Shown piece after piece: positions 45,442 to 55,751 of a DNA stretch of 64,000 bases. Positions within the stretch are counted from its first letter, which is position 1; each line of letters begins with the position of its first letter. A model generated the notes under the pieces. That model was not told where the DNA came from. It did not search any database and worked only from the letters and a program-made list of their open reading frames with translations. Position numbers and translations under genes: made by a program. The stretch covers positions 496,001-560,000 of the forward strand of contig ONZQ02000015.1 in NCBI GenBank assembly GCA_900312665.1, given 5' to 3'. This DNA comes from Cephalotrichum gorgonifer (lineage: Eukaryota > Ascomycota > Sordariomycetes > Microascales > Microascaceae).

Positions 45442-46724
45442 CGGGGACAAGTGCGCACTGGAAAGCCCAGGGCTGGGTCGCTGGATTTGTCGGCAAGGAG
45501 TTCCTCATTCTCTTCTCTTTCAATAGAACGCGGGAAACATAAGGGTTTCAAGATACTGGCATGTGTGTTGAGCATTGAGTCTTGCCACAGAGTAATAGTG
45601 ATGACGTGGATTCTTGGGTACAGATATCCTAATCGATTTGTGGTGGAAGCCCTTGGGCTCTTTGGCTGCCGGGCCAACGAGCTCATGCTCAGTAGAATAT
45701 TCCTTTCATACTCTTTCTAGGCACCCGTGACCATCATGCCTGAGAACTGTAAGGTCTGAAGAGTTCAAACTGAATCGTTGGGCGGCCCGAGCTAGAGCAC
45801 GTGCTACTCGGACCAACTAAAAGGGGCTAACAATATGTTGCTAGCCCTTGTCCAGCCTGAAGACCAAGATCCATAGATTTAACGAGGACGTACGTGGGGA
45901 TTGCCGTTCAAAGTGGAGCATATCTCCTTTCAGTTGCGTGAGTGCTACGTGCTCGTATTCCTGTCCAGCCTCAGCTGGGGCTTGGCAGAATCATCTCGGT
46001 CAGGAAAATACGAGTAGGTTTCTAATACTACCTCGGCATTCTCCACGCCTTGACAAACTGGACCGTAGTGGTGGCATAAGCCGGAAATTCATTTCAGTGG
46101 TGGATATAGAGGCTCCGATCTGAAAGAGACAGACCAAGTTCGGGGACGACTCCCCCGAGTGTTGAATAATCAGCGACACATACAACGGCGTAGACATGTG
46201 GACTGGGTCTTGTCTGGCCTGTTTCACCCTTATTAATAAATGTCGAAGAAGAGTACTATGGCCGCACAGCCTGCCTTGTTTTATAGCCCTGGTTGAGCCG
46301 AGGGTTGTGATTAGAAGGACTGGGGCACACGATGATCGACATGGCACACAGACGATGGATCTTGGCTCTCATTCGAGGAATAACTATGAATCTCCTCCGC
46401 CCCACGTTTTCGACAGGGGGGTAGAAGCAGAATGCCGACTATTAATCAACGTGAATTCAGACGTGGCGCCTGGCAGAAGAACCGCACCAGTCTCGGCAAA
46501 CCTTCCCCAATCGATCTCTAGATTCACCAGGGAAGGTTGTACTGATCTGCGCAAACCCTGCGATGGATCACGGACAAGATCCAAATCTGGATTGGGGATG
46601 AAGTGGTATATAAGCCAACGTGTTCTTGACTCGAAAACATGATCATAGCCTTCTACTCACTCCGCAGTCTGCAATCACCATAACAAAATTACCGGACGAG
46701 AATAGCCATTCACCAGCTGCCACA
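45442..46724. other. intergenic, promoter of pectate lyase gene
   Basis: About 1.3 kb. A 148-codon frame at 46196-46642 overlaps the core promoter and is not credible. A TATATAA box is at 46607-46613. Confidence 0.5.
46607..46613 (+). promoter_or_regulatory. TATA box of pectate lyase gene
   Basis: TATATAA, about 112 bases upstream of the ATG at 46725. Confidence 0.45.
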
Positions 46725-47600
46725 ATGAAGTACGCATCCGCCCTCATCGCCACTGGCTTCAGTGCCACCGCCTTCGCCGTCACCACCACCCTGCCCCAAT
46801 CTGCAGGCGAGTCTGCAGCGCCCACGGCCATTCCCGTATCCGGGTCCTTTGATGGCGGGATGAAGCGCTTCGAGCGTAACCGTACGTATCTTCTCCGGCC
46901 CCATCTGTGATATGACTCCAGAATTCCGTGCGTCGTAGTTGCTAACCCTGTTTAACAGCTTCGGTTTGCCAGGACCAAACTGAGACTGGTGAGGCTGACG
47001 CCATGTTCATTCTTGAGGACGGCGCCACCCTATCCAACGTCATCATCGGAGCCTCCCAGGCCGAGGGAGTACACTGCAAGGGCACCTGGTGGGTCAACCC
47101 GACTTACCATCCTCTGCTTCCTCCTTTAGGCAAGCAGCAGCTAACCCACCCCCCCTAGCACCCTGAACAACGTCTGGTGGGCCGACGTCTGCGAGGACGC
47201 GGCGACCTTCAAGCAGAAGTCCGGCACATCGTACATCAACGGTGGAGGCGCCTTCCACGCCTCCGACAAAGTCTTCCAGTTCAACGGCCGCGGCACCGTG
47301 TCCATCTCGGGTTTCTACACCGAGGACTACGGCAAGCTCGTCCGCAGCTGCGGTAACTGCGACGGCAATGGCGGCCCGAGGAACGTGGTCATCAAGGACA
47401 CGGTGGCTGTCGACGGCGGGGTGCTGTGCGGGATTAACACCAACTACGGGGACACGTGTGCCATCTCGAACTCGTGCCAGGACAAGGGCAAGTCCTGTGA
47501 TCGGTACGAGGGAAATGACGACGGGAGCGAGCCGTCGAAGATTGGGTCGGGTCCTGATGGGACGTTCTGTACTGTCCAGGGGTTGACTAAGGACTGCTAA
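46725..47600 (+). CDS. pectate lyase, PL3 family, secreted
   Basis: Three exons (46725-46881, 46959-47088, 47159-47600) give 242 residues, the usual PL3 length. A signal peptide covers residues 1 to about 18 (LIATGFSATAFA), followed by a short pro-region. PL3 motifs are SFDGGMKRFERN (residues about 40-52), AMFILEDGATLSNVIIG, GVHCKGTCTLNNVWWADVCEDA, GGGAFHASDKVFQFNGRGTVSI, YGKLVRSCGNC and GINTNYGDTC. The Asp/Glu of WWADVCEDA bind calcium and the Lys/Arg of KLVRSC lie at the catalytic edge of the beta-helix. It cleaves de-esterified pectin by beta-elimination outside the cell. The cysteine count is even, fitting disulfides. Confidence 0.94.
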
Positions 47601-47883
47601 ATGCATCTGGGGTTACTGTAATCTCTCCTGTCTTTGGGCAGGCGGCAATCCCGGGACTTACGTGGGAGCTGCCTAGTTAGTTTCCGTCTTCGGAAGCAAA
47701 TTTCTAGCCTTGTATATACTTCACCAAATTTGCAACCGAATTAATTCTGTCGGCATAGGGGGCATTGTTATTTAAATGTATGCAAACGCCACACCTCGCC
47801 CTAGCCCTTCCGCACGCATGGCATCCATCACAGGCGGACCATCACCCTGACACCTCTACCTCGGAATCAAGTTCTCATCCAAC

Positions 47884-48961
47884 TCACGCTGACGGTCGCT
47901 GTAGCTGAAGCAAGTCAAGCAGAGATCGATCACTGACCGCGACCAAATAAGCCGGTGTCCCGGACTCGTTAACATGCTGAATCTTTGACCACGCTGGCAC
48001 CGCAAACGTGTCCCGCGACGTCCACTTAAACACGACCTTCTCCCCGTTGGCAGGGGTGACTATTGTTTGGCCGTCACCAGTGTAACAATGGTACATAAAG
48101 GAGCACTGCTCCTGCGATTCTTCCGTCGTATGTCCGGCGTCGATGCGCTCGGCCTGGACTGCGAGGGTGGTGGAGAGCGGTCCTCCAGAACCGTTCTTGT
48201 AATGGTAGATGGCGTGTGGGGCTGTGTCGGAGCTCAGGGTAGCTTCTACTCTTGACCAGGGGATTCTCCACTCGGAGTCGTTACAGAGGCTGTGATGAGA
48301 AATTAGAGACCCGTCTATAAAACATATAAGGGCGCGCTGGACTGCCTTACGTGCTCGGATACCGACTATCGCTGTACCCCTCGGCGAAGTGCACGCGGGC
48401 AAACCGGAACAGGGGCAGGTTAAGCGCGTCAAGCCATATGATGTTAGAGTCACTCTCGTTGCCATGATCGTGCCAGTGCCACGTGGGAGTCACGACGACA
48501 TCCCCCCTCTCAAGGGGGAGCTTCTTGCCCTCAACGGCCGTGAAGCCCTCGCCCTCAATGATGAAGCGGACTGCGAAGGCGATGTGCCGGTGGGCAGGCG
48601 CGATCTCACCGGGCTTCACGAGTTGAAGGCCGCCATATATTGTGTCGGTTGTGAATGGTGACTCTATCAGGTTCCTCTTGTCAGTTTGTCCATCTCGGTT
48701 AGTGAAAAGTAACATACCCATGTTGGGATTCACTAGCATGAGGACCCTCCTCTCTGCCTCCTCCGCCGGAACGGTCTCTCCGGCCTTGAGGAGATGCGGG
48801 AGCGTGTCCTTGTAGCTCCACATATGGGGCTTCGCCACGGGTTTTGGCGTCGGGGGCACCATGGCGCTCATCTTAAGCCACAGTGGCTCAAGATGCTGTG
48901 CGGAAAGCTCGTCTTGATTCATTTTGTTCTTCCCGTTCTGGGTGCTACACGTAGATGTCAT
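47884..48961 (-). CDS. gentisate 1,2-dioxygenase-like bicupin
   Basis: Three exons (48718-48961, 48351-48663, 47884-48289; minus strand) give 320 residues. The first intron is 54 bases and open in frame, but has CTAAC and proper ends; removing it brings VNPNM next to ESPFTTDTIYGG as in gentisate dioxygenases. The first cupin has APAHRHIAFAVRFIIEG (Fe ligands in HRH) and TPTWHWHDHGN with the third histidine. The second cupin spans about residues 190-320. These enzymes open the ring of gentisate (2,5-dihydroxybenzoate) to maleylpyruvate using O2 and Fe2+. It is divergent, 502 bases away, from a fumarylpyruvate-hydrolase-like gene. No signal peptide, so cytosolic. A second ATG at 48922 is possible. 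Salicylate or 1-hydroxy-2-naphthoate dioxygenase is an alternative. Confidence 0.85.
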
Positions 48962-49463
48962 GAAAATGAGTGGTCTTGTGGAGGGGGCGGTGGAGAATAT
49001 TGGAAGTGACACTCTGTATATAGTAATTACGAGAGAGTCCTTCAAAATGATATAAGCGTTGCAGCACCAAGTGTGGGGGTGCGGAGGTGGGGATGTGGAG
49101 GTGGTAAGCGTCACTGCACGGCAGTCCGCTTTGGGTGGTAGTGGCCGGGGATTCCTGCTTTCGTGTTGGTGCAAGCCGTCCCGAGCCTCGGAACACGACT
49201 CGGAAGACCGTGCGGCTGATCCCGAACACTCGCTAAACTGGGCCGAACCCCGCGTCAGAGGCATAATCACTAGCACAAGGATCGTTGAAAGGAGAATGGA
49301 ATTAATTGCCTGCGAAATTGTTTACACCTTCCATTCCAGTCATATTCACCCTTTACAGAGTTGAAGCAACCTTGTTTAGGATTAATATACAACGTGCCTC
49401 ACCTTCCGCGTCTCCTCTCGTGTCTAAGCACCTCCGGCAGCACTAGCGAACTCATCTTTTACC
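48962..49463. promoter_or_regulatory. bidirectional promoter of the gentisate module
   Basis: 502 bases shared by two divergent genes. It carries a direct repeat CTCGGAA at 49187-49193 and 49199-49205, and CCCGAG just before it. This agrees with the TCGGA cluster in front of the neighbouring regulator gene. Confidence 0.5.
49188..49204 (+). promoter_or_regulatory. candidate Zn2Cys6 operator: TCGGA direct repeat
   Basis: TCGGA at 49188-49192 and 49200-49204, spaced 12 bases start to start, each as CTCGGAA. Confidence 0.45.
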
Positions 49464-50492
49464 ATGTCTTGGACACGCCTTATTCGATTCGCTGACGACA
49501 GCGGCAGGGAAACGTTCGGCGAACCATGCATAGAGAAGACAGAGGAGCTTACTGAGCTCCTCGAGCGCGACGAACTCTACGCCGTCGAATTCCGAGGGCT
49601 GGGCCCCGCCTCCGCCACGGATAAGGGCAGCAAAATCCACGTCAAGGAACTCCTGGATATCCTCAAGCCGTCAGACGTTCCCATCGTGAAGTGCATCGGT
49701 CTTAACTATATCAAGCATAGTATGTCCTCCCCAGCCGCCTCGACAACTGACCCTCAAGATATCGTGTTCTAATCGTAGTGCAGTCCAAGAGGGTGGCCGG
49801 AAGCCTCCGCCTTATCCCTCCGTCTTCATCAAGCCCTCGGCGTCAGTCGCAGGATACAAAGAGGACATTCCCATCCCGGAGATTGCGCAGGACGGGACCC
49901 TGGATTATGAAGGCGAGCTCGTAAGTATCCCCCGCCTCACCCAAGTGTTGCCTCCAACCAGGAAGAGAAGGATGTCCCCAGCCGTCACTCTTCAAATGCC
50001 CAGACTTACAAAGGCCAGGCTATCGTAATCGGAAAGTCAGGGAAGGATATCCCTAAAGACAAAGCCCTTTCGCATGTCCTAGGCTACCTCGCCTCCAACG
50101 ACGTCTCCGCCCGCGCCTGGCAGCGCGACCCCGCCAAAGCCGGCGGTGTACCGCAGTGGTGCTTCGGCAAGGGCTTCGACAAGTTCGCGCCGCTGAGCCC
50201 CATGCTTGTCTCCCCCGCGCTAGTCGGCGCCGCGGACGAGCTCCTCCTCCAGACGTTTGTGAACGGCGAGGAGAGGCAGAATACCACCACGGGAGACATG
50301 TTGTTCGGGGTTGAGACCATCGTTAGCTTTGTGAGCCAGGGCACGACGCTTGAGAGCGGGACAGTCATTCTGACGGGGACGCCGAGCGGAGTAGCGATGG
50401 GAATGAAGGACCCGAACTACTTGAATGATGGGGACGTTGTCGAGGTGAGGATAAGCGAGTTGGGGGCTGTTAGGAATAAGATGGCGTTTTAG
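49464..50492 (+). CDS. fumarylacetoacetate-hydrolase family protein, probable fumarylpyruvate hydrolase
   Basis: Three exons (49464-49719, 49784-49920, 50019-50492) give 288 residues. The third exon could also start at 50004 (five residues more); the chosen acceptor gives LDYEGELAIVIGKSGKDI, the standard family wording with the metal-binding Glu residues. Other motifs are VKCIGLNYIKH (residues about 76-86), YPSVFIKPS, GYLASNDVSARAWQ (metal Asp) and VILTGTPSGVAMGM. FAH-fold enzymes cleave C-C bonds of diketo acids. Next to a gentisate dioxygenase the expected substrate is fumarylpyruvate or maleylpyruvate, giving fumarate or malate plus pyruvate. The glutathione-dependent isomerase between the two steps is not in this window. 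Cytosolic; divergent promoter shared with the dioxygenase. Confidence 0.87.
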
Positions 50493-50571
50493 GGCTTCAC
50501 TTTTGTTGGGTTAGAATAGATTTTTGTTTCCAAGAGCTCTTGAGAGTGAAGGAAGCATCCTGCCCGAGGGG

Positions 50572-52831
50572 TCACGCCATAGTGAGTACCTCCCAGGCGT
50601 GGGTATTGAACCACGTAAGCCCGTCCGCATTGAAACTGAATCCGTCGAGATCAATATCATCCGTCAGAAACCCGTCGACGTCGAGATTCCCCTCATCGAC
50701 GGTCTGATCCAGCTCTTGTCCTGCTGGAGCCCCGTTGCCGTTGCTCTGTCCCCCCTGCATGATCTTGTCTGATAGAATATTCAGCACGGCTATGCAACGG
50801 CGCGCCGGCGGCCCGAACTTCTCGTGGTTATGTAGTATAGCCATCGCCTGGTCCCATGACTTCCGGACGTCGAAGATGTCCGGCCGCAGCTTCGCAACTA
50901 CGAGGACTATGGAGGCGGTGTAGACGTAGTATATCCGGTACCACCACGCCGGGAGAAGATTCTGTGCTCCATCCTGCGGCTGGTGCTCGGCAAGGGCTGA
51001 TATGAGGTCCTGCGCAGTGACGACGCAGAAGCTAGCGCATTCCCGGACCACGCGGCCACGGAGGGTGTCGGCTTTGGGTGGGGGGTTGTTTGGGCCGGTG
51101 GGTTCCAAGCAGAAACGGGAGAGTACTGGCCGCAGGAGTAAGAGTCGAGCTTGGAGGAATCTAGGAGTCAAGGCTAGTTAGGATCATAGCTGGAGAAGGG
51201 GCGCGTAGGCGGAATGAGCGAAGGAACATACCGCATGCGGAGAACCACCCCCTGGCGCTTAATAATTTCATCATCTACCTGGTCTAGGGCCTGGATATCC
51301 AGGTGACGAGGAAGATTCCGCTCCCACTCGCCAAGGGATTCATCGAGTCTTATGACCGTGCCAAGGTCCTCATCGGCGCCCTCAGAAGAACTCGTGCTTG
51401 ACCGGTCGGAGCCACCAGACCTGCCCCCAGAATAGAAGGCTAGACTGATACGGTTGATGATCTCGTAGAGTTCGACCGACTTGGCGAAGAACGCTACCCG
51501 GGGTGAGCCACTCGTCGTCGCTCCAGTCGGACCAGCAGTCCTGGAGTCACTGGAGTAGAGGGGGAGGGGAACCGCGGAAGCGAGCTGGTTTGATATCATG
51601 GCAGGTCTTCCGTGAGTGAGTGAGACCATTCTACACACACGAGTGTCAGTCAGTATTTGTCAATGCCTCAGGTTGATATCGACGAGGACGTACCGATCCA
51701 TAAGAACACAGCCGTGCCATAGCCTCCTCAGAAACTCCCTCTCCTGCGAACTGGCAACGTCCGCAGACGTCTCGGGCAAGTGAAGCCCTAAACTTTGCGC
51801 TGTCCTGACGGCCGAGCCCACTACCATCCAGGTCGGGTGGGGATTATTCGCGCTCTGTAGGTACTGGCTCATCAGCAGCAAACACTGGACGAGCTCAAGA
51901 GGCCCCGAATCCCACGGGTTGAGGCGGAGAAGTCCCTGCGCCTTCCTGAAGTACTCGCTGCTGGAGTCGTCCCTGTGGTCCGGCTGTAGGGACTCTATGA
52001 GCTGCGTTGAGAGCGCGAAGATGACGTTGAGCGTCGTCACGAAGATGCGCTCGTCCGTATTGATGGGTGTGCCGGCAAAGATCCCCTGGTAGGCGTGCAT
52101 CCACTGTTCCCGGTCGAGGAAGGGGTACAGGGGGTCCACGTAGTGCCAGTAGGTGTCCATTAGTTTGTCCGCCGTCCTCCGCGGCGGGAGTGTATAGTCG
52201 AGCGGTCCCGAATCTTGCGACCTTGCAGCCTGGAGACTTGGTGTCGAAGAGATTCCCCCAGCCGTCCTTTCCACCGGCACGCCAAGGCGCGCATCGATGG
52301 CTGCCCTGATCTGGCGGGTAAAGGAGCCGGCACTGCTGCTTCCGAAGTACTGTTGCGTGCTTTCCCCATCCTCGAGAACGATAGTCATGGAGTCGATACC
52401 CGCAGGACTATGCTCTACGGGGAGGTGGCTAAGGGAAGACGAGGGAGTACCGGTTGTCCTCGAGGCCAGCCGGGCCCGTGGAATAGGGCTCTGATACGGG
52501 TGGGGCCTGGGGGTTCTCTCAGAGGAGGCTGGGGTATAGTTGCAGTTGAGATCTGATCTCCTTAAGCAGTTTCCGCATGCTGATGGGAAGTTAGAGACGA
52601 TCTGTCCTGGCTACTTCGGGGTTAGACGCCCTGAGAGTGGACGGCCCGTAATATCACCAATTAGATACTTCATGGCAAGAGCCACCCGTATAACTTACCA
52701 GGTCGCTTTCCATCGCACTTCACTTTCCTTGAGCGGCAGACATCGCATGCGACGTCGATCTTCTGGCGCTTCGGCCGGGCCACCACCGGCACCCGAGCCG
52801 GGGAGCTACTCCTCCGTGTGGGGTCTGACAT
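50572..52831 (-). CDS. Zn2Cys6 transcription factor with fungal-specific TF domain, next to gentisate genes
   Basis: Four exons (52699-52831, 51694-52579, 51232-51630, 50572-51160; minus strand) give 668 residues. The zinc cluster is split by intron 1, as often seen: CDVCRSRKVKCDGKRP then ACGNCLRRSDLNC. A basic RPKRQK precedes it. The Fungal_trans domain begins around DTYWHYVDPLYPFLDREQW and includes YLQSANNPHPTWMVVGSAVRTAQSLGLH and RRLWHGCVLMDRM; an acidic C-terminal end (LDVDGFLTDDIDLDGF) may be the activation domain. It is convergent with the FAH-family gene (80 bases between stops), so it completes a three-gene module and is probably the pathway activator. Its own upstream region has eight TCGGA words. 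The inducer, perhaps gentisate or salicylate, is inferred. Confidence 0.85.
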
Positions 52832-52865
52832 CCCGAAGTTCTCGAGGGTGGGCTGTTTCTATATC

Positions 52866-53042
52866 TCGGATACGGTATCAATATCCTGTCGGAGCCTTTT
52901 CTGCGTTCGGATAGGAAGTAGAAACTCGGATGGGTGGGGCGGGTACTAAAAGTGGCGACACTCGGAAAGAGGAGGCTTCGATGTTCCGAGGTTACTAATT
53001 CGGATCTGATTCTCGGAACGATTTATGCTTTCACCCTTCGGA
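52866..53042. promoter_or_regulatory. cluster of TCGGA motifs upstream of Zn2Cys6 gene
   Basis: TCGGA occurs at 52866, 52889, 52907, 52926, 52962, 53000, 53013 and 53038 and its complement TCCGA at 52985: nine hits in 177 bases, where about 0.3-0.4 would be expected by chance. It lies directly upstream of the regulator start at 52831 (minus strand), which suggests autoregulation. Confidence 0.5.
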
Positions 53043-53447
53043 TCTTGCCTTCGGGAAGTGTTGGTTTCGGCAATGACTAATCTACACTAGTGGGTACATA
53101 CTTGTTCCTCTTGATTTCTTGGTGGTGCTCCAGCTGTAAGTGGGTAATAATGCCATTGATCCCAACCCACCTGTTCGCTGCTCAATATATAGGAAAGCGC
53201 TCGTCTATTGTACGGTCGGTAATGCCCAGTTCGAGTTGGTATCAACAAAGTAACGTAGCTGACGACAAGACCGGTTCGCGGTCTGTTTCGGGTTTCCACG
53301 ACATCGTCAAGGCACAAATTATATCCCGAACGTCATCCCCTCCCTTCCGTAGACCCGAATGCCCGTTTCGGTCGAGCGAATAAGCCAATCATTCCCTCTC
53401 CTCCATGCTAGATACGCCAAAAAGAAGAATAACTGGAATAATAAGAC

Positions 53448-53514
53448 AGAAAGAAGAAAAAAGGGAAGGGGGAGGGGGGAGGGGGGGAAAAGAGAGGGGA
53501 AAAAAGGAAGAGGG
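53448..53514 (+). repeat. 67-base polypurine tract with G4 motif
   Basis: Only A and G over 67 bases. G-runs of 3, 5, 6 and 7 at 53463-53487 separated by one or two A form a canonical G-quadruplex motif; mirror-like stretches could also form a triplex. Confidence 0.75.
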
Positions 53515-53538
53515 TGAACCTCTTCTATGCTAGTCATT

Positions 53539-53623
53539 CTCCCGAGCCTGAATCGAACAGGCGACTTTCCGATAGACCGCGCAATTACAGTCGGACGCCA
53601 TGAACCAACTAGACCATCGGGAG
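53539..53623 (-). tRNA. tRNA-Tyr (GTA) with 11-base intron
   Basis: Minus-strand cloverleaf: acceptor stem CTCCCGA/TCGGGAG, D-arm GGTCTAGTTGG, anticodon stem TCCGA/TCGGA, anticodon GTA at plus positions 53588-53586, an intron after A37, T-loop TTCGATT. A T6 pol III stop (A run 53500-53505 on plus) lies about 33 bases downstream. Introns in tRNA-Tyr are common in fungi. Confidence 0.88.
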
Positions 53624-54046
53624 TTTCTGACTTTTGTTGAAATTTCGGCCCTAGCCGTAGCTGTTTGAAGCCTAGCGGGGAGCTGAGCCGCGCTAATGCT
53701 TGGAGAGGGCTGGTAATATTAGGTGTAGATGGTCTGGCCGGTAGGTTCACGATGCCTCATCGTGTCTAGCTCTTGGGGCGGTCAATATATCCATGATGCC
53801 AACTAACCGGCGTGTATCTGCACATTTCCACAAATACTCGTCATTACCCGTAGCCCGTTTCTGAGATGATATACCTATTCTGAAAGTTGCGCCCGAAGCT
53901 AACAAATCACGACGTTTATTCAATCTGGTCGATCCGATGACTTTAGCAAGTGGGACCTTGACATCCTGGACTCGGCCTGTCCTTGTTTTTGAGAGACTGG
54001 CACCTACTTGGTCCTTCCCACCGAGCCACTTGCACAACAAGAACTC
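53624..54046. other. intergenic between two tRNA genes
   Basis: About 420 bases. No further feature is seen. Confidence 0.5.
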
Positions 54047-54132
54047 GCCTTCGTGGCTCAGTGGCAAAGCGTCTCACTCGTAATAACACTCTTCGCAATG
54101 AGAAGATCCTCGGTTCAATTCCGAGCGAGGGC
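54047..54132 (+). tRNA. tRNA-Thr (CGT) with 15-base intron
   Basis: Acceptor stem GCCTTCG/CGAGGGC (one U-G pair), D-arm GGCTCAGTGGCAAAGC, anticodon stem TCTCA/TGAGA, anticodon CGT at 54079-54081 followed by an intron, T-arm CTCGG-TTCAATT-CCGAG. T6 terminator at 54138-54143. Confidence 0.88.
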
Positions 54133-54137
54133 ATTTA

Positions 54138-54143
54138 TTTTTT
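54138..54143 (+). terminator. pol III terminator of tRNA-Thr
   Basis: TTTTTT six bases after the tRNA end. Confidence 0.7.
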
Positions 54144-54429
54144 GAAAAATTTTGCTGCTTCTGGCACACTTCCAGATTGGCTGAAGCTCAAGTGTAAGTA
54201 GGTACCTATCCCCCATCAAATGTCCTATTTCCTTTCAGGACACTAGAAGAGGGATTAACACATCCCGTGGCAAGTGAGTCAAGTGAAGGTAGTGCTGTAC
54301 CAGTCATGCTAGTGTGGCTTGGCCTCAATGCGTCGTATTTCCTGGAACTTGCCCCGCGGTCCCTAGAACTTCAAAGCTCGTCGACATACAAGATTGCAAG
54401 CAATAACCAAGCATTACAAAACCAAAAAC

Positions 54430-55383
54430 ATGGAGAACAAAAACCTGAAATTCCTCTTCACAGAGTATACGGGCGATCGCGACACGCGCGCAAAGGCAGC
54501 CAAGTCCATCATCAACAACGCTATCCCGACCATCCTCCGCTCCAACCCCCGCGCGCGCAAGGGCATAGAGGCTGTCGAGCGCATCGTTGATCCCCCACCC
54601 GTCCCGCTCCCCGATGTCGCTACGTCGGATCGGGGCCGAATTACCATTGTAGTCGGTGATGTTATTCAAATGGCCGCGATCCTCCACGCCAACGGCATGA
54701 AATTGCCGCCCCGTCGCCGGCCGCGGATAGCCATCCTCAACATGGCTAGTCCCCTCCGTCCCGGGGGTGGAGTCCTCACTGGCGCCGGGTCACAGGAGGA
54801 AAGCATCTGCCGGCGCACTACGCTGTACCCATCGCTGAGGGAGGAGTTCTACCGTCTGCCCGAGATTGGGGGGGTATATACCCCAGCCGTGCTGGTATTT
54901 CGGCTCGACGATGGGAACGATCCCGCGAAGCTTGATGATAAGAAGGAGTGGTTCTTCGTCGACGTGGTTACGGCTGCGATGTTAAGACTTCCTGATGTAG
55001 AGGGTGAGGGCGACGCGGCGAGGTATGCCAGGGATGCGGACCGCGAGGCGGCAACGAGGAAAATGACGGCTGTGATGCGGATGTTAAAGGCAAAGGGCGT
55101 GGACAAGGTCGTTCTCGGGGCGTGGGGCTGCGGCGCGTACGGAAATCCTGTTGGGGAGATCGCGAGGGCTTGGAGAAGAGTTTTGCTGGGCAGAGTCGAC
55201 GAAGATGGTGTACAGAAGGAACGAGGCAAGGGTAAGGGCACGGCTGACGAGAGCGAATGTTGGCGTGAGATGGAGGTGGTTTTCGCCATCAAAGACAAGA
55301 AGATGACGGTGGCCTTTACTAGGGCCTTTGGGTCTAAACTCCTTGAGTACGGGCTCCCTGGTCCTTATGATATGGAGGAATAG
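54430..55383 (+). CDS. microbial-type PARG (poly(ADP-ribose) glycohydrolase) catalytic-domain protein
   Basis: Single exon, 317 residues; an in-frame ATG at 54394 would add 12 residues. The signature is residues 104-134: NMASPLRPGGGVLTGAGSQ then EESICRRTTLYPSL. This is the GGG...QEE motif of PARG, with Gly112-114 for the diphosphate and Glu123-124 as catalytic acid/base. The macro-type fold continues with YTPAVLVFR (151-159) and VDKVVLGAWGCGAYGNPV, typical of the bacterial/microbial PARG branch (TIGR02452-like). It would release ADP-ribose from poly(ADP-ribose). Filamentous ascomycetes have PARP, so a substrate exists; other targets such as ADP-ribosylated nucleic acid or a conflict role are possible. 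A low-complexity insert (ERGKGKGTADES) lies near residue 260. It sits between tRNA-Thr and tRNA-Arg. Confidence 0.87.
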   Translation: MENKNLKFLFTEYTGDRDTRAKAAKSIINNAIPTILRSNPRARKGIEAVERIVDPPPVPLPDVATSDRGRITIVVGDVIQMAAILHANGMKLPPRRRPRIAILNMASPLRPGGGVLTGAGSQEESICRRTTLYPSLREEFYRLPEIGGVYTPAVLVFRLDDGNDPAKLDDKKEWFFVDVVTAAMLRLPDVEGEGDAARYARDADREAATRKMTAVMRMLKAKGVDKVVLGAWGCGAYGNPVGEIARAWRRVLLGRVDEDGVQKERGKGKGTADESECWREMEVVFAIKDKKMTVAFTRAFGSKLLEYGLPGPYDMEE

Positions 55384-55649
55384 GAGGGAGGCCCGAGATG
55401 TTGCAGAGCAAATGATTATGTCTAAAAAATTTCCAAGCTCGACATGAGATGGTGGCTGTTGGGAATTCCGCGTTATACCCTCCTCATATACGTCAACCCG
55501 ACACTTCTACCCCGATGGCCCTCCTATTTCAACGGTGCTCAGTATCAAGACCTGAATGCACTTGGGGTACGGGCATTCATGTTCGTACAGACGATCCGCT
55601 AGCTTCGTAGACCACGATACGGGACGTTGGTGACAAGAAAAAACATCCC

Positions 55650-55743
55650 GGTCTTGTGGCCCAATGGCAAGGCGTTTGACTACGATCTGTTGTAACCAAC
55701 AGGAGCACATCAAAAGATTGCAGGTTCGATCCCTGCCAAGATC
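55650..55743 (+). tRNA. tRNA-Arg (ACG) with about 23-base intron
   Basis: Acceptor stem GGTCTTG/CAAGATC, D-arm GGCCCAATGGCAAGGC, anticodon stem TTTGA/TCAAA, anticodon ACG at 55682-55684, intron after A37, T-arm GCAGG-TTCGATC-CCTGC. T5 terminator at 55747-55751. Confidence 0.87.
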
Positions 55744-55746
55744 ATC

Positions 55747-55751
55747 TTTTT
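55747..55751 (+). terminator. pol III terminator of tRNA-Arg
   Basis: TTTTT four bases after the tRNA end. Confidence 0.6.

Larger units (their letters stand above)
52832..53538. other. intergenic between regulator gene and tRNA-Tyr
   Basis: Holds the TCGGA cluster and, at 53448-53514, an uninterrupted purine tract. No gene is seen. Confidence 0.5.

Noticed and set aside
46196..46642. 148-codon frame before the pectate lyase
   Set aside because: It runs across the TATA box and leader of the pectate lyase gene and matches nothing.
53943..54201. Short frames across tRNA-Thr
   Set aside because: Shadows of the tRNA gene; words such as PSLGIEPRIF are translations of tRNA sequence.
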